Source of the DNA: Rhodobacteraceae bacterium (ex Bugula neritina AB1)
Lineage (GTDB): Bacteria > Pseudomonadota > Alphaproteobacteria > Rhodobacterales > Rhodobacteraceae
Assembly (NCBI GenBank): GCA_001730095.1
Contig: MDLF01000067.1
Coordinates: 1 to 64,000 of the forward strand
Reading direction: 5' to 3'
Length of the DNA stretch: 64,000 nucleotides
Shown in pieces: positions 1-8,243 of this stretch (positions within the stretch are counted from its first letter, which is position 1; every line of letters starts with the position of its first letter). The notes under the pieces are model-generated. The model saw only the letters and a program-made list of their open reading frames with translations. It was not told the DNA's origin and searched no databases. The translations under genes were made by a program, and so were the position numbers.

Positions 1-269
1 ACCCGTCAGCAGAATTAGTTCCTTAACCGCTCGCAGTAAGTCTTTTGGGATTGGTCAGCACTGCCCTTCTTCTCGCCAAAAACTAGGTCATGTTGCCAAA
101 TGGCAAAACCAGAGACGGATTGACGTGATGTCGATGATCGACATGCTGCGGCAGAAAATTGTGACTTTCAAGGCAGTAGCGGTTGTTGGATCGATTCAAA
201 CCACCGCTGCGGCGCGAACATAGGTCCGGTCCGAATTGGCGAACGGCAAGTACCGCCCGCCAACATGGT
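1..269. other. left edge, no supported gene
   Basis: No convincing coding sequence, RNA or repeat is visible before the recombinase stop codon. The composition is more AT-rich than most of the window. It may be the 3' flank of an integrated element, but no att-like duplication or tRNA end can be seen here. Confidence 0.4.
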
Positions 270-902
270 TCAAATGTCGATTTGCTCGGCGATGCTCAGC
301 GCATCTTCAAGTTCGACGCCAAGATATCTGACTGTGCTGTCAACCTTGGTATGTCCGAGCAGAAGTTGAACCGCTCTGAGATTTCCGGTTTTGCGGTAAA
401 TCTCTGCTGCTTTGGTCCGGCGCAGCGAATGGGGGCCGTATCCACTGGGTTCCAGCCCGATCGCGGCCACCCAATCCCGCACAAGCCGGCCATATTGGCG
501 TGTTGAGATATGCGGGCGGTCATGAAACCTGCTGGGAAACATGAAACGGCAGCCGATCATTTCCGGTGACTTGACCCACGAGGCAATCGTATCGCGCGTG
601 TTTTCAGAGAATTCGAACTGAACGGGCCGCTTGGTTTTGCTCTGGATCACAGACACGCGTTCGCGAAGGCGATCATCCCTCACTAGGTCAGTGACGGCCA
701 GTTTGACCAAATCGCATCCGCGAAGCTTGCTATCAATTGCCACATTGAACAGTGCCAGATCGCGCAGGTTGCCAGCCAGTTCGAGCCGTGCGCGGATCGC
801 CCAGACCTGTTTCGGCAACAGTGGTCGTTTCTGGCCGATGATCCGGCCCTTGTTCCAGGCTCTTCGTTTCGGGGTGACAGCGGGAAGTTGGACTCTTGGC
901 AT
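270..902 (-). CDS. tyrosine recombinase / integrase (orphan)
   Basis: A 210-residue catalytic-domain-type tyrosine recombinase, the family that cuts and rejoins DNA through a 3'-phosphotyrosine. The expected catalytic residues are in order: Arg61 in LRGCD, a lysine in the SKTKRP hairpin near 89-91, the HxxR box His158/Arg161 in HSLRR, His184 in LLGH and the nucleophile Tyr193 in VRYLG. The N-terminal core-binding domain is short, so this is a compact form. The ATG at 902 is preferred; an in-frame start 42 bases upstream adds an uncharged Gly/Met leader with no family resemblance. No tRNA, excisionase or phage gene adjoins it, so it looks like an orphan or the remnant of a mobile element. Confidence 0.85.
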   Translation of the reverse strand: MPRVQLPAVTPKRRAWNKGRIIGQKRPLLPKQVWAIRARLELAGNLRDLALFNVAIDSKLRGCDLVKLAVTDLVRDDRLRERVSVIQSKTKRPVQFEFSENTRDTIASWVKSPEMIGCRFMFPSRFHDRPHISTRQYGRLVRDWVAAIGLEPSGYGPHSLRRTKAAEIYRKTGNLRAVQLLLGHTKVDSTVRYLGVELEDALSIAEQIDI

Positions 903-994
903 GATTTGCCCTCCAATCCTTCCGCCAAACCCAGACATCAGCACAGCGCTGACGCCTCAGTCTACTGGTGGTTTGAATGGCCGCTACGGGTTGC

Positions 995-1903
995 TTATGT
1001 ATCATTGGTCAGAAAATCCCGGAGCTTCTTCGTGGATTGAGAAAGCGGCGCATTTTCCTTGCAGCACAAAAAGTAGGATTTCTTGGGGGTCAGGCCAACT
1101 TCACCAATTCTGACAAGCTTGCCGGACTGAAATTCAGTTTCAAGCAAGTCCGAATTTGCCAGAACGATGCCTTCGCCCTTGAGCGCCTTGCCGACCGAAT
1201 GAACGTAGCTGTTGCACGGGATTGTTGACCATGCGGATATGTCGGCAAAACCCGTTTGCCTGAGCCAAATCTGCCAGTTGATCCAATCTGGTGTGAGGTT
1301 CGCGTATTCCAAAAGCGCGGGTTCATCGCCTGTCAGCGCGGCTCCATCAAACATTGCTGTGGTTTCCGCCAGTTTTGCAATCTCCGGCGTTGCAGCAGGT
1401 ACCAGTTCGCCGCTTAGAAGGGTGATGGCGTCCCAGCCCGGCACCTTTCCGTCGCAATAGACGATCGCAAGATCATGGGTTTCCGACAAAAGCTCGGCTG
1501 TGCTGTCAGTTGTCGACACGCTGACATTGCAAGACACATCGCTGAGCGAGAATTCTTTGAGTTGCCCGTATAGCCAAAACATCGAGACCGCCGCATTCGC
1601 CGCAATGCGCACCACGGGCTGCTCCGGGGCTTTGACCTTGTCGATGGCGCGTTCAAGGAAATCGAGCGCAATTTCGACATCCGCTGCCAGACTGGTGCCT
1701 GCTTCGGTGATCTGCAAGGCACGCCCATCGCGGGAAAAAAGTGGCGTTCCAAGCCAGTCTTCGAACCGTTGTATGCGTTTGCTGACGGCGGCCTGCGTCA
1801 CAAACAGCTCTTCTGCGGCACTGTTCAGGCTGCGATTGTTCGCGACCGCGTTGAAAAACAGCAGGCTGTCAAGCGGTGGTAGGGATCTGCGATATGATTT
1901 CAT
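995..1903 (-). CDS. LysR-family transcriptional regulator
   Basis: 302 residues with the standard LysR plan: N-terminal winged helix-turn-helix (about 10-70, with LNSAAEELFVTQAAVSKRIQ as recognition region) and a C-terminal periplasmic-binding-like effector domain (about 95-295). It is divergently transcribed from the four-gene operon starting at 2001, with 97 bases between the starts, and most likely controls that operon in response to its substrate or an intermediate. The sequence before the start holds a CCTGAGG palindrome core rather than a strong Shine-Dalgarno sequence. The GcvA-like N terminus is suggestive only; the effector cannot be read from the sequence. Confidence 0.9.
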   Translation of the reverse strand: MKSYRRSLPPLDSLLFFNAVANNRSLNSAAEELFVTQAAVSKRIQRFEDWLGTPLFSRDGRALQITEAGTSLAADVEIALDFLERAIDKVKAPEQPVVRIAANAAVSMFWLYGQLKEFSLSDVSCNVSVSTTDSTAELLSETHDLAIVYCDGKVPGWDAITLLSGELVPAATPEIAKLAETTAMFDGAALTGDEPALLEYANLTPDWINWQIWLRQTGFADISAWSTIPCNSYVHSVGKALKGEGIVLANSDLLETEFQSGKLVRIGEVGLTPKKSYFLCCKENAPLSQSTKKLRDFLTNDT

Positions 1904-1958
1904 TCCCTGAGGTTATGTATTTGGCAGACAAATACTAGCGTTTTCTATTCCTGAGGAA
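1904..1958. promoter_or_regulatory. paired CCTGAGG palindromes, likely LysR operators
   Basis: Two related dyads lie between the divergent starts. TTCCTGAGGAA at 1948-1958 is a perfect 5+1+5 inverted repeat, and TCCCTGAGG at 1904-1912 carries the same CCTGAGG core next to the regulator start. Centres are about 45 bases apart, consistent with a LysR activation plus autorepression arrangement. A TATAGT sequence at 1968-1973 could be the -10 of the operon. Assignment to this LysR is inferred from position. Confidence 0.45.
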
Positions 1959-2000
1959 AACATGAAGTATAGTCTTGTTGAGCCGATGGGAGGATAACGC

Positions 2001-3002
2001 ATGTCCACAACTGATAAGCACCTGAAAGCGGGTTCTAGCAAGGAATGGAACTGGCATCCGGACCTGCCGGTTGCTGTCACACCGCTGTTTTCCTGGCCGC
2101 CGCAGCCTGTGGCAACGCTGCGCTGGTTTGCGACCAATTGGCTGCCGATGACCGAATACCTGATCTATGCGCTGATGGCCTGGGCTACGTGGGCGTGGCT
2201 GGTGCCTCCGCTGGAGCAGATGCAAAGCCTAAGTTGGGGCTGGGTGCTGCAGCTATGGGCGCGCAACCTGATCCTGATGACCCTTTTTGCCCAAGGGCTG
2301 CACCTCTGGCTGTACGGGTGGAAGAAACAGGAGGACGATTACAAGTTTGACCGGCGCGGACTGGCCAAGAACGCGCGGATCTTCCTGTGGAATGATCAGT
2401 ATTGGGACAATGTCACCTACACGCTGCTGTCTGGCGTCACGATCTGGACGTGCTACGATGCCGTTGTTTGGATGGGATATGCCAATGGCTGGGCACCGAT
2501 GATCACGGTGGAGAGCAACCCGGTCTGGTTCTTCGCCCTGTTCCTGCTGATGCCCGTCTTTCAGTCCTTCCATTTCTATTGGCTGCACCGCGCGCTGCAC
2601 ATCCCGTGGATCTACAAGCGCGTGCATGCGGTGCACCACCGCAGCGTTTCAATCGCGCCATGGTCCGGGTTTTCGATGCACCCGATCGAACATATCGGCT
2701 ATATGGGGCTGCTGCTGATCTTTCTTGTTGTTCCCGCGCACCCCATACATTTCATCTTCATGGGCTATTGGCTGGCGCTGGCGACGGCCACATCCCATGC
2801 CGGGTTCGAAAATCTGGTGCTGAGGGACAAGGCCCATCTGAAGATCGGATCGTTCCACCACCAGCTGCATCACCGGTATTTCGAGTGCAACTACGGCAAT
2901 CCGGAAATGCCCTGGGACAACTGGTTCGGCAGTTATCACGACGGCAGCCCCGAGGCGACGGACCGTGTGCGCGAAACCAAGAAACGGATGCACGGAAAAT
3001 GA
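2001..3002 (+). CDS. fatty acid hydroxylase / sterol desaturase superfamily membrane protein
   Basis: 333 residues with several hydrophobic helices (about 50-72, 85-105, 137-160, 175-195, 232-262) and the histidine clusters that bind a di-iron centre in this superfamily: HRALH (His196, His200), HAVHH (209-213), HPIEH (227-231) and HHQLHH (286-291). Relatives insert oxygen into or desaturate lipid or small-molecule C-H bonds (sterol C4/C5 enzymes, carotenoid hydroxylases, alkylglycerol monooxygenase). A GGGAGGAT Shine-Dalgarno sits 9 bases before the ATG. The next gene overlaps its stop codon (ATGA), so it heads a translationally coupled operon. The substrate is unknown; the downstream dehydrogenase and kinase suggest a small hydroxylated compound. 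Confidence 0.85.
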   Translation: MSTTDKHLKAGSSKEWNWHPDLPVAVTPLFSWPPQPVATLRWFATNWLPMTEYLIYALMAWATWAWLVPPLEQMQSLSWGWVLQLWARNLILMTLFAQGLHLWLYGWKKQEDDYKFDRRGLAKNARIFLWNDQYWDNVTYTLLSGVTIWTCYDAVVWMGYANGWAPMITVESNPVWFFALFLLMPVFQSFHFYWLHRALHIPWIYKRVHAVHHRSVSIAPWSGFSMHPIEHIGYMGLLLIFLVVPAHPIHFIFMGYWLALATATSHAGFENLVLRDKAHLKIGSFHHQLHHRYFECNYGNPEMPWDNWFGSYHDGSPEATDRVRETKKRMHGK

Positions 3003-4000
3003 GTGTCTTGCTGTCCCCCCAGGGCGCCCGTGTATTGATCTGGAATGCGTTGACCGGCAGCGGCACCGCGCCAGAGAACGCAGGGTATTTCACTGACGCC
3101 ATTCTGGATACCGAACTGTCCGGATTGGAGGGCCACGGGTTCTACTGGCTGCAATATTACTGCGCCCATCTGCGCAGCGGCAAGGTGGATGGCAAGGTCG
3201 TCCCGCAGATCGAGGCGCTGTCCGACACCAGCTTTCGCGTGGATGCGCGGCACGGGTTCGCCCATCCGGCGATTGAGGCCGGGTTCAAACATCTGATCCC
3301 GGCGACCAAGGCGCATGGGGTTGCGGCGATGGGCGTTCATAATTCCTATAATGCTGCAACTTTGGGATTTCACACCGGGTATCTTGCGCGCGCAGGCCTT
3401 CTGGCCATCGGTGCAACCAATGCTGTTCCTACCGTTGCGCCGGTCGGCGGCAAGACCCCGATCATCGGAACCAACCCCATTTCCTATGCAGTGCCTGCTC
3501 CGAATGGCGGGATAGCCTTTTTGGTTGATCAATCGGCAACGCAGGTGGCCTGGACCGCGGTGAAACGTGCTGCCGAAGAAGGCGAACCGATCCCCCTGGG
3601 CTGGGCGCTGGATGCGAATGGCGATCCCACAACCGACGCCGGAGCCGGGCTTGACGGATCGATGGCACCCGCGGGCGGCGTCAAAGGGTTCAGCATCGGG
3701 CTGTTGGTTGAGGTGCTGTGCGCCGCCCTTGCCGGGGGCAAGCTGGGGCCGGATCAGGGGTCATTCACCGACAATGACGGCAAGCCGATCGATAACGGCC
3801 AGTTCTTTGTGGCTTTTGATCCGGGTAAACTGTCTGGCGGCGGTTTTGATCAGACGATCACTGCGCTTGTGGCCTCCATCACCGAACAGGACGGCGCCCG
3901 TCTGCCAAATGCGCGGCGCGAGGCGAACAAGCAGCACCTTGCAAAACAGGGCATTCCGATTGAGTCAGAGCTTTATGAAACGCTGAAAGGGTTCGCATGA
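2999..4000 (+). CDS. Ldh-family NAD(P)-dependent 2-hydroxyacid/imino dehydrogenase
   Basis: 333 residues of the malate/L-lactate dehydrogenase (Ldh_2) family, which is unrelated to classical LDH and includes malate, ureidoglycolate, sulfolactate, 2,3-diketogulonate and piperideine-carboxylate oxidoreductases. Visible signatures are LEGHGFY near the N terminus (His46 at the catalytic histidine position), the APVGGKTPIIGTNPISYAVP segment and the C-terminal GGGFDQTI segment. The ATG overlaps the preceding stop by one base pair register (ATGA). A long open frame extends upstream in this frame but is a shadow of the hydroxylase gene. The substrate is probably an alpha-hydroxy or alpha-keto acid; the exact one cannot be told. 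Confidence 0.88.
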   Translation: MSVLLSPQGARVLIWNALTGSGTAPENAGYFTDAILDTELSGLEGHGFYWLQYYCAHLRSGKVDGKVVPQIEALSDTSFRVDARHGFAHPAIEAGFKHLIPATKAHGVAAMGVHNSYNAATLGFHTGYLARAGLLAIGATNAVPTVAPVGGKTPIIGTNPISYAVPAPNGGIAFLVDQSATQVAWTAVKRAAEEGEPIPLGWALDANGDPTTDAGAGLDGSMAPAGGVKGFSIGLLVEVLCAALAGGKLGPDQGSFTDNDGKPIDNGQFFVAFDPGKLSGGGFDQTITALVASITEQDGARLPNARREANKQHLAKQGIPIESELYETLKGFA

Positions 4001-4845
4001 CCGAGGTGGAGTTGCGGGACTTCCTTGCCAAGCAAGGGTTGGCAGATAGCAGGGCGGAGGTTCTCAAACTCAAAGGCGGCTATCTCAATAGCGTCTGGCG
4101 CGTAACTGCCCCGGACCGATGCCTTGTTGCCAAGGAGTTTGCCAAGCCCATGACCGGCACACTCTTTCCGAACCTCCCCGAAGATGAAGCAGAGGCCCTG
4201 CGCCGCCTTGCTGGGCTGGACGTTGCCCCTGATCTGGTCGGGTTCTGGCCGGAAGCCTCGCTGCTTGTCTATGACTTCGTCGAGGGGGACATGTGGGACG
4301 GCGACATGGCAAGCGTCGCGCGCCTTCTTTTGCGCAAGGAGGTCGCTGATCCGGCAGGATTTCGCACTGTCCCCCTCGCTCCCCGGGACATCATTGCCGA
4401 AGGGGACGCCCTGTTTGCCCGCTGCATCTCGCCGCCAGATGTCATCCCACCACCACAGGCCAAGGTGCCGCCACCTCAAAGGCTCTCACTGATCCATACG
4501 GATATCGGCGTGAACCTCGTTGGCGCGGGGTCAGGCCTGCGCCTCATTGATTGGCAATGCCCGGCTATCGGCGATATCTGCGAAGACATATACAGCTTTC
4601 TATCGCCCGCATTCCAAATCCTCGGCGAACGCGCGCCCTTGACCGATACACAGGCCCGTGACTTCTGGGATACCCTCGCGCGCCCTGACCTAGAAGAGCG
4701 ATACGCCTTGCTACGGCCCGCCTATGCCTGGCGCTTCGCGGGATACTGCGCATGGCGGGCGGACGTTCTGGAAGATGCCGCTATATGCGCCCGATACCGA
4801 CGCGCGCTCGCAGAAGAATTGATTTACATGGGGCATCAGGCATGA
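3997..4845 (+). CDS. aminoglycoside/choline-kinase-type phosphotransferase
   Basis: 282 residues of the APH/ChoK protein-kinase-like fold. The glycine-rich region is KLKGGYLNSVWRV (about 25-36), the ATP-binding lysine is likely in LVAKEF, the catalytic loop reads HTDIGVNLV (His167, Asp169, Asn173; the usual form is HGDxHxxN) and the metal site is LIDW with Asp185. The Gly to Thr change in the loop is tolerated in the family. It overlaps both neighbours by ATGA junctions. In this operon it most likely phosphorylates a hydroxyl of the small molecule handled by the flanking dehydrogenase and isomerase; antibiotic resistance is unlikely given the context. Confidence 0.8.
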   Translation: MTEVELRDFLAKQGLADSRAEVLKLKGGYLNSVWRVTAPDRCLVAKEFAKPMTGTLFPNLPEDEAEALRRLAGLDVAPDLVGFWPEASLLVYDFVEGDMWDGDMASVARLLLRKEVADPAGFRTVPLAPRDIIAEGDALFARCISPPDVIPPPQAKVPPPQRLSLIHTDIGVNLVGAGSGLRLIDWQCPAIGDICEDIYSFLSPAFQILGERAPLTDTQARDFWDTLARPDLEERYALLRPAYAWRFAGYCAWRADVLEDAAICARYRRALAEELIYMGHQA

Positions 4846-5810
4846 TCGTTGAAACCACAATCCACAGTTTCAGCCTATGGCATCACTTTGCCCATAAGCC
4901 GGATTTTGACGCCATCGCCTTTGCCGAACTGGCAAGGTCAATGGGATTTCAGGGCATCAGCCTATCGCTGAACAATGAAAACTACCGCCATCTGGGCGGG
5001 CGTGAGTCTGAACGGATGGATCGGCTGCGCGCCTATCTGACAACCCACGGTATGAGCCTGGAGGTGGACACCTCGGGCACGGCCCCTGCACATATGTCGG
5101 AGATGCTGAACGTCGCCCATCGCATGGGAGCGACTTCCCTTCGTACTTACACTCGCCATGGCGGTGCGGTGGGGAAGATGATGCAAAACACGAGCGATGA
5201 TCTGGCGGCGGTCATGCAAGAGGCCGCCGATCTGGGCGTGATCATCGTGCTGGAAAACCACGAAGATTTCACTGGCCCGGAATTGGCGAAAATCGTCGAA
5301 CAGGTGAGCCACCCCAATCTGAAAATCCTCTACGACTACGGCAATTCACAGATGGTTCTGGAAGACCCAATCGCAGCACTCGACGCGGTGTTGCCCCATG
5401 TCTATTCCGTCCATTTTAAGGATCACGTGATGATCCGGGCGGAAGATGCAGGCCAGCTTACCGTTGCAGGCGTTCCGGTGGGCGACGGCTTCCTGCCCCT
5501 GACCGAATTGACCCGCCGCTTGCTGGATCAGGGCTTGCGGCGCTTCACGTATGAAAACGTCTGGGCCTACAGCGCACCCATTCAAGAGGGTCGCAAGGCG
5601 CTGAATGGTGTGAACCTGGGAGAGGGTGCATTTGCCTATCTCGATCCACCCTTTAGCCCGGCGCACGCCATATTGCAGCAATCCGTATTCAGCCCGCAAA
5701 TGCTCGTTGATCTTGAATTACAAGCCCTGCACCGGGGGCATGAAGGCTTTCGGCGGGTTCTGAGAAAGCTCGGCGCAAGCGGAGACTGGGATATCCGGGA
5801 AATCTATTGA
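4842..5810 (+). CDS. xylose-isomerase-like TIM-barrel sugar-phosphate isomerase/epimerase
   Basis: 322 residues of the AP-endonuclease-2 / xylose isomerase-like TIM-barrel superfamily. Metal-binding type motifs are visible in order: LENHEDFTG (Glu and His on a strand end), ILYDYGNS and VYSVHFKDH. The true start is the ATG overlapping the kinase stop at 4842; an upstream in-frame extension lies inside the kinase gene. Family members isomerise or epimerise sugars, inosose or hydroxypyruvate-like substrates using a divalent metal. It is the last intact gene of the operon; an IS5 end begins 91 bases after its stop, so downstream operon genes may have been lost. Confidence 0.83.
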   Translation: MIVETTIHSFSLWHHFAHKPDFDAIAFAELARSMGFQGISLSLNNENYRHLGGRESERMDRLRAYLTTHGMSLEVDTSGTAPAHMSEMLNVAHRMGATSLRTYTRHGGAVGKMMQNTSDDLAAVMQEAADLGVIIVLENHEDFTGPELAKIVEQVSHPNLKILYDYGNSQMVLEDPIAALDAVLPHVYSVHFKDHVMIRAEDAGQLTVAGVPVGDGFLPLTELTRRLLDQGLRRFTYENVWAYSAPIQEGRKALNGVNLGEGAFAYLDPPFSPAHAILQQSVFSPQMLVDLELQALHRGHEGFRRVLRKLGASGDWDIREIY

Positions 5811-5953
5811 CACTATGGGCCAGCGGAATCGCCAGACGTCTCGATTTGGATGGAAAACACATCATTTGAAGGTCCGCTTGCAGATGTTACGTACTTTCGT
5901 GGCGCTGTTGCACAAATCAGCTGATGAGCGCAGTTCCCCTTTCCCGAACGCAC

Positions 5954-6923
5954 TTATCCCAGGGCCATGGTGACCGTGATGCCGAGGGCAGTGAAGCGGT
6001 TCATGACCGCCGCACGGATCTGAACTTCGGCAACCTGGCGGTCGAAGTCGCGGGACATCAGCCTCTGTCCGCGCAGCTTCACGCAGTTCATTTTCGTCTC
6101 CACCCTGCTTCGTCGGTGGTAGCCGCTCCAGTTCCGCCACAGCGTCCGACCAAGATGCTTTGACGTCCGCAGGATCTCGTTCCACGCCCAGGCTCCTGCC
6201 GTGTCCGGCTTCCAGGGCCTTGCGTTGCGGCGGGGCGGGATGATTGCTGCCGCTCCGCGGTCGGCGACGGCGTCATGGCAGGCGCGCGTGTCGTAGGCAC
6301 CGTCCGCTGTCACGGTGGCGATCTCCTGATCCGGAGGGATCTGGGCAAGCAGGCCCGGCAGCATCGGCGCGTCGCCGACATTGCTGGAGGTGACCTCGAC
6401 CGCCCGGATCTCCAACGTTTCCTCATCAATCCCGAGGTGGATCTTGCGCCAGACCCTTCGTTTCGAGCCGCCATGCTTGCGCGTGTGCCATTTATCAACC
6501 GGCAGGTGATGTTTGCATCACCGAGAGGGGGCCTTCGCCTTCCACCTTGATGCCGGTGCTGTCTACGAGCAGATGCAGCTGCCCCTTGGAACCGCGATAC
6601 GGGATGGTCACGTTCAAAGTCTTTTGGCGACGTGACAGAGTGCTGAAGTCCGGCACGGACCAGCCCAGCCCGGACAGTTCGAGTAGGCTCGCCACGAAAC
6701 CTGTCGATTGGCGGAGCGGCAGCCCGAGGAGGGCCTTGAGGGTGAGGCAGGCCTGGATTGCAGCGTCGCTATAGGCCTGCTGACGGCCACGGCGCCCCGA
6801 CGGAATGGCTTCCCACTGCATCGAGGGGTCGAACCAGACGGTCAGCGATTCACGCTGCCTCAATGCTTGATTGTAGCTTTGCCAGTTGGTCGTCTTGTAG
6901 GTAGTCTTCGGAGGTCTGCTCAT
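5954..6923 (-). pseudogene. IS5-family transposase, disrupted
   Basis: Two pieces of one DDE transposase. The N-terminal piece (6495-6923) starts MSRPPKTTYKTTNWQSYN and reaches the first Asp box LLVDSTGIKVEGEG, then hits a stop. The C-terminal piece resumes in another frame with WHTRKHGGSKRRVWRK, followed by the second Asp box TADGAYDTR and the YHRRSRVETKM box carrying the catalytic Glu. Between them, roughly 6493-6530, sits a net insertion of about 37 bases that shifts frame and adds a stop. The protein is therefore not made whole. Confidence 0.85.
6493..6530. repeat. 37-base hairpin-bearing insertion inside IS5 transposase
   Basis: The transposase reading expected across this point (GEGE then WHTRKHGG) is interrupted by about 37 extra bases. 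They contain a perfect 7-bp hairpin, GGTGATGtttgCATCACC at 6505-6522. This could be a footprint of an excised element or a small palindromic insertion. Confidence 0.5.
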
Positions 6924-6989
6924 GCCTTCCGGCTACTACATTGGACTCACGAGGTGAATCCCTCACCCCTTTGTGCAACAAGGCCGCTG

Positions 6990-7335
6990 TAGCGTCATCG
7001 CGGCGTGCAGTACGCAGGCGGAGAATACCGCAAACTGCTCGGGGCGGCACGCATCACGCAATCCATGAGCCGCACCGGAGAATGCCTAGATAACGCACTG
7101 ATAGAGAGTTTCTTTGCTTCACTGAAAAAGGAACTGGTTCACCGGGAGCGCTTCAAAACGCGCGTCCAGGCAAAGGCTGCGATCTTCGAATACATAGAGG
7201 TCTTCTACAATCGCCAACGGCGTCATTCCGCCATCGGCTACCAAACACCCGCGCAAGCATACGAAACCATGACTTGGAAAAGCGCAGCATAGGGTCAATA
7301 ATCAAACTGTCCGGATATCGGGACGAACTCCACAT
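6990..7335 (+). mobile_element. IS3-family fragment (3' end)
   Basis: Only the last third of an IS3-type element is present, abutting the right end of the IS5 copy. The likely terminal repeat region is TGTCCGGATATCGGGA at 7307-7322. The left end and the orfA gene are absent from the window. Confidence 0.6.
6993..7292 (+). pseudogene. IS3-family transposase OrfB, C-terminal fragment
   Basis: The fragment begins with RGVQYA (from the HSDRGxQY region of IS3 OrfB), continues with ITQSMSRTGECLDNA and the ESFFASLKKEL box carrying the third DDE residue (Glu), and ends with FYNRQRRHSAIGYQTP, all hallmarks of IS3/IS51/IS407-like transposases. About two thirds of the protein, including both catalytic aspartates, is missing, so it is inactive. 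The truncation point coincides with the IS5 right end. Confidence 0.85.
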
Positions 7336-7456
7336 TCATCGGTGTAAAATTCGGCCAAATCCAAACCGCCCGTTCGCCGCGACCGGGATCGACCATCGAG
7401 GAGCGGACGAAGATGCGGTTCTTCGGAGGCAGCTGCGTGTCCGCTTCTGAGCTGCT

Positions 7457-7945
7457 TCAATTCGTGATTTCAATGCCGTTAGTTTTAGTCCAGTGGTCAA
7501 ATGCCACCACGATCTTCCCGTCCTCAGCCTCAAATTCTGAAACTGCGTCGCGAGAACCCACATATTGTACTACTTCCAGAATTGGGGTTCCGACATACAT
7601 TCCGTTAGCCATGTGCTTTTGCGTTCGCTCTAGGATTTCTTTTTCATCTTGAGGACTATGATTAAACTCACATGACCCGTATCGGCCCCAGTTGTTGAGA
7701 ATGATCGAACATAGGTGATTTGGATCTCTCACAAGTGTGTCATCTCCAAGCCAATGTCCAAGCCCTTCAACGTCAAACACGCGCGCTGCAGTTCCTTTGT
7801 CGCATTTCTCCTGGGTCAAAATCCAAGACAAGACTTTATCTTCATGATCGTAGTTCCATGTCATTACTACACGGTGCCAAGTCTCCGGTGTTTGTTTAGT
7901 CAACCAATCAATGATTGTGTCGGGCTGCCCTGCCTGCACGATCAC
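7457..7945 (-). CDS. DUF4274-domain protein, possibly split by a nonsense codon
   Basis: 162 residues from a GTG start. It contains the DUF4274-like segment TWNYDHEDKVLSWILTQ followed by CDKGTAARVFD and a C-terminal beta-rich region with no known catalytic motif. Function of the family is unknown. An in-frame ATG lies 48 bases upstream (7993) and reads MKKMDALFKYWEDPN before a TAG directly in front of the GTG, so the natural protein may have been about 16 residues longer and is now interrupted. A GGGAAG sequence 11 bases before the GTG could support re-initiation. The gene is clearly lower in GC than its neighbours, pointing to transfer with the IS cluster. Confidence 0.65.
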   Translation of the reverse strand: MIVQAGQPDTIIDWLTKQTPETWHRVVMTWNYDHEDKVLSWILTQEKCDKGTAARVFDVEGLGHWLGDDTLVRDPNHLCSIILNNWGRYGSCEFNHSPQDEKEILERTQKHMANGMYVGTPILEVVQYVGSRDAVSEFEAEDGKIVVAFDHWTKTNGIEITN

Positions 7946-8243
7946 CTAGTTCGGATCTTCCCAATACTTGAAGAGCGCATCCATCTTTTTCATGTCATCG
8001 ACCAATCTGCTTTAAACGGTTTTTAAGCCACCCAACTACAGCGGCTCAGCGCCCTGATCCGGGTTATTCGTTGAGGCCGACATTGGTTGCATCGCAGTAA
8101 ATGGTCAAGAAGGACTATTTTGGCATCTTCGCTGCCTTCTGCATGAACGTTCGTTTTCTGGGTTTGGGTCAGAAATCTGACAAGAAGGTCAGCTTTGCTT
8201 GGCATTTTATAGGTAAACTCACCGCGAAAGACAGGGGGTTCAG

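Larger units (their letters stand above)
5901..6985 (-). mobile_element. IS5-family insertion sequence (inactive copy)
   Basis: Matching terminal inverted repeats are visible: GGCGCTGTTGCACAAA at 5901-5916 and, inverted, GGCCTTGTTGCACAAA ending at 6985. The interior carries a broken DDE transposase on the minus strand. The GTTGCACAAA end is typical of the IS5/IS903-like elements common in alphaproteobacteria. No clear target duplication flanks it (TCGT on the left, GCTG on the right), which fits later rearrangement with the adjoining IS3 fragment. Confidence 0.75.

Noticed and set aside
2402-2998. Long upstream extension of the Ldh-family gene frame
   Set aside because: It lies in another frame over the hydroxylase gene, which has clear histidine clusters and its own ribosome site; the dehydrogenase family starts at 2999.
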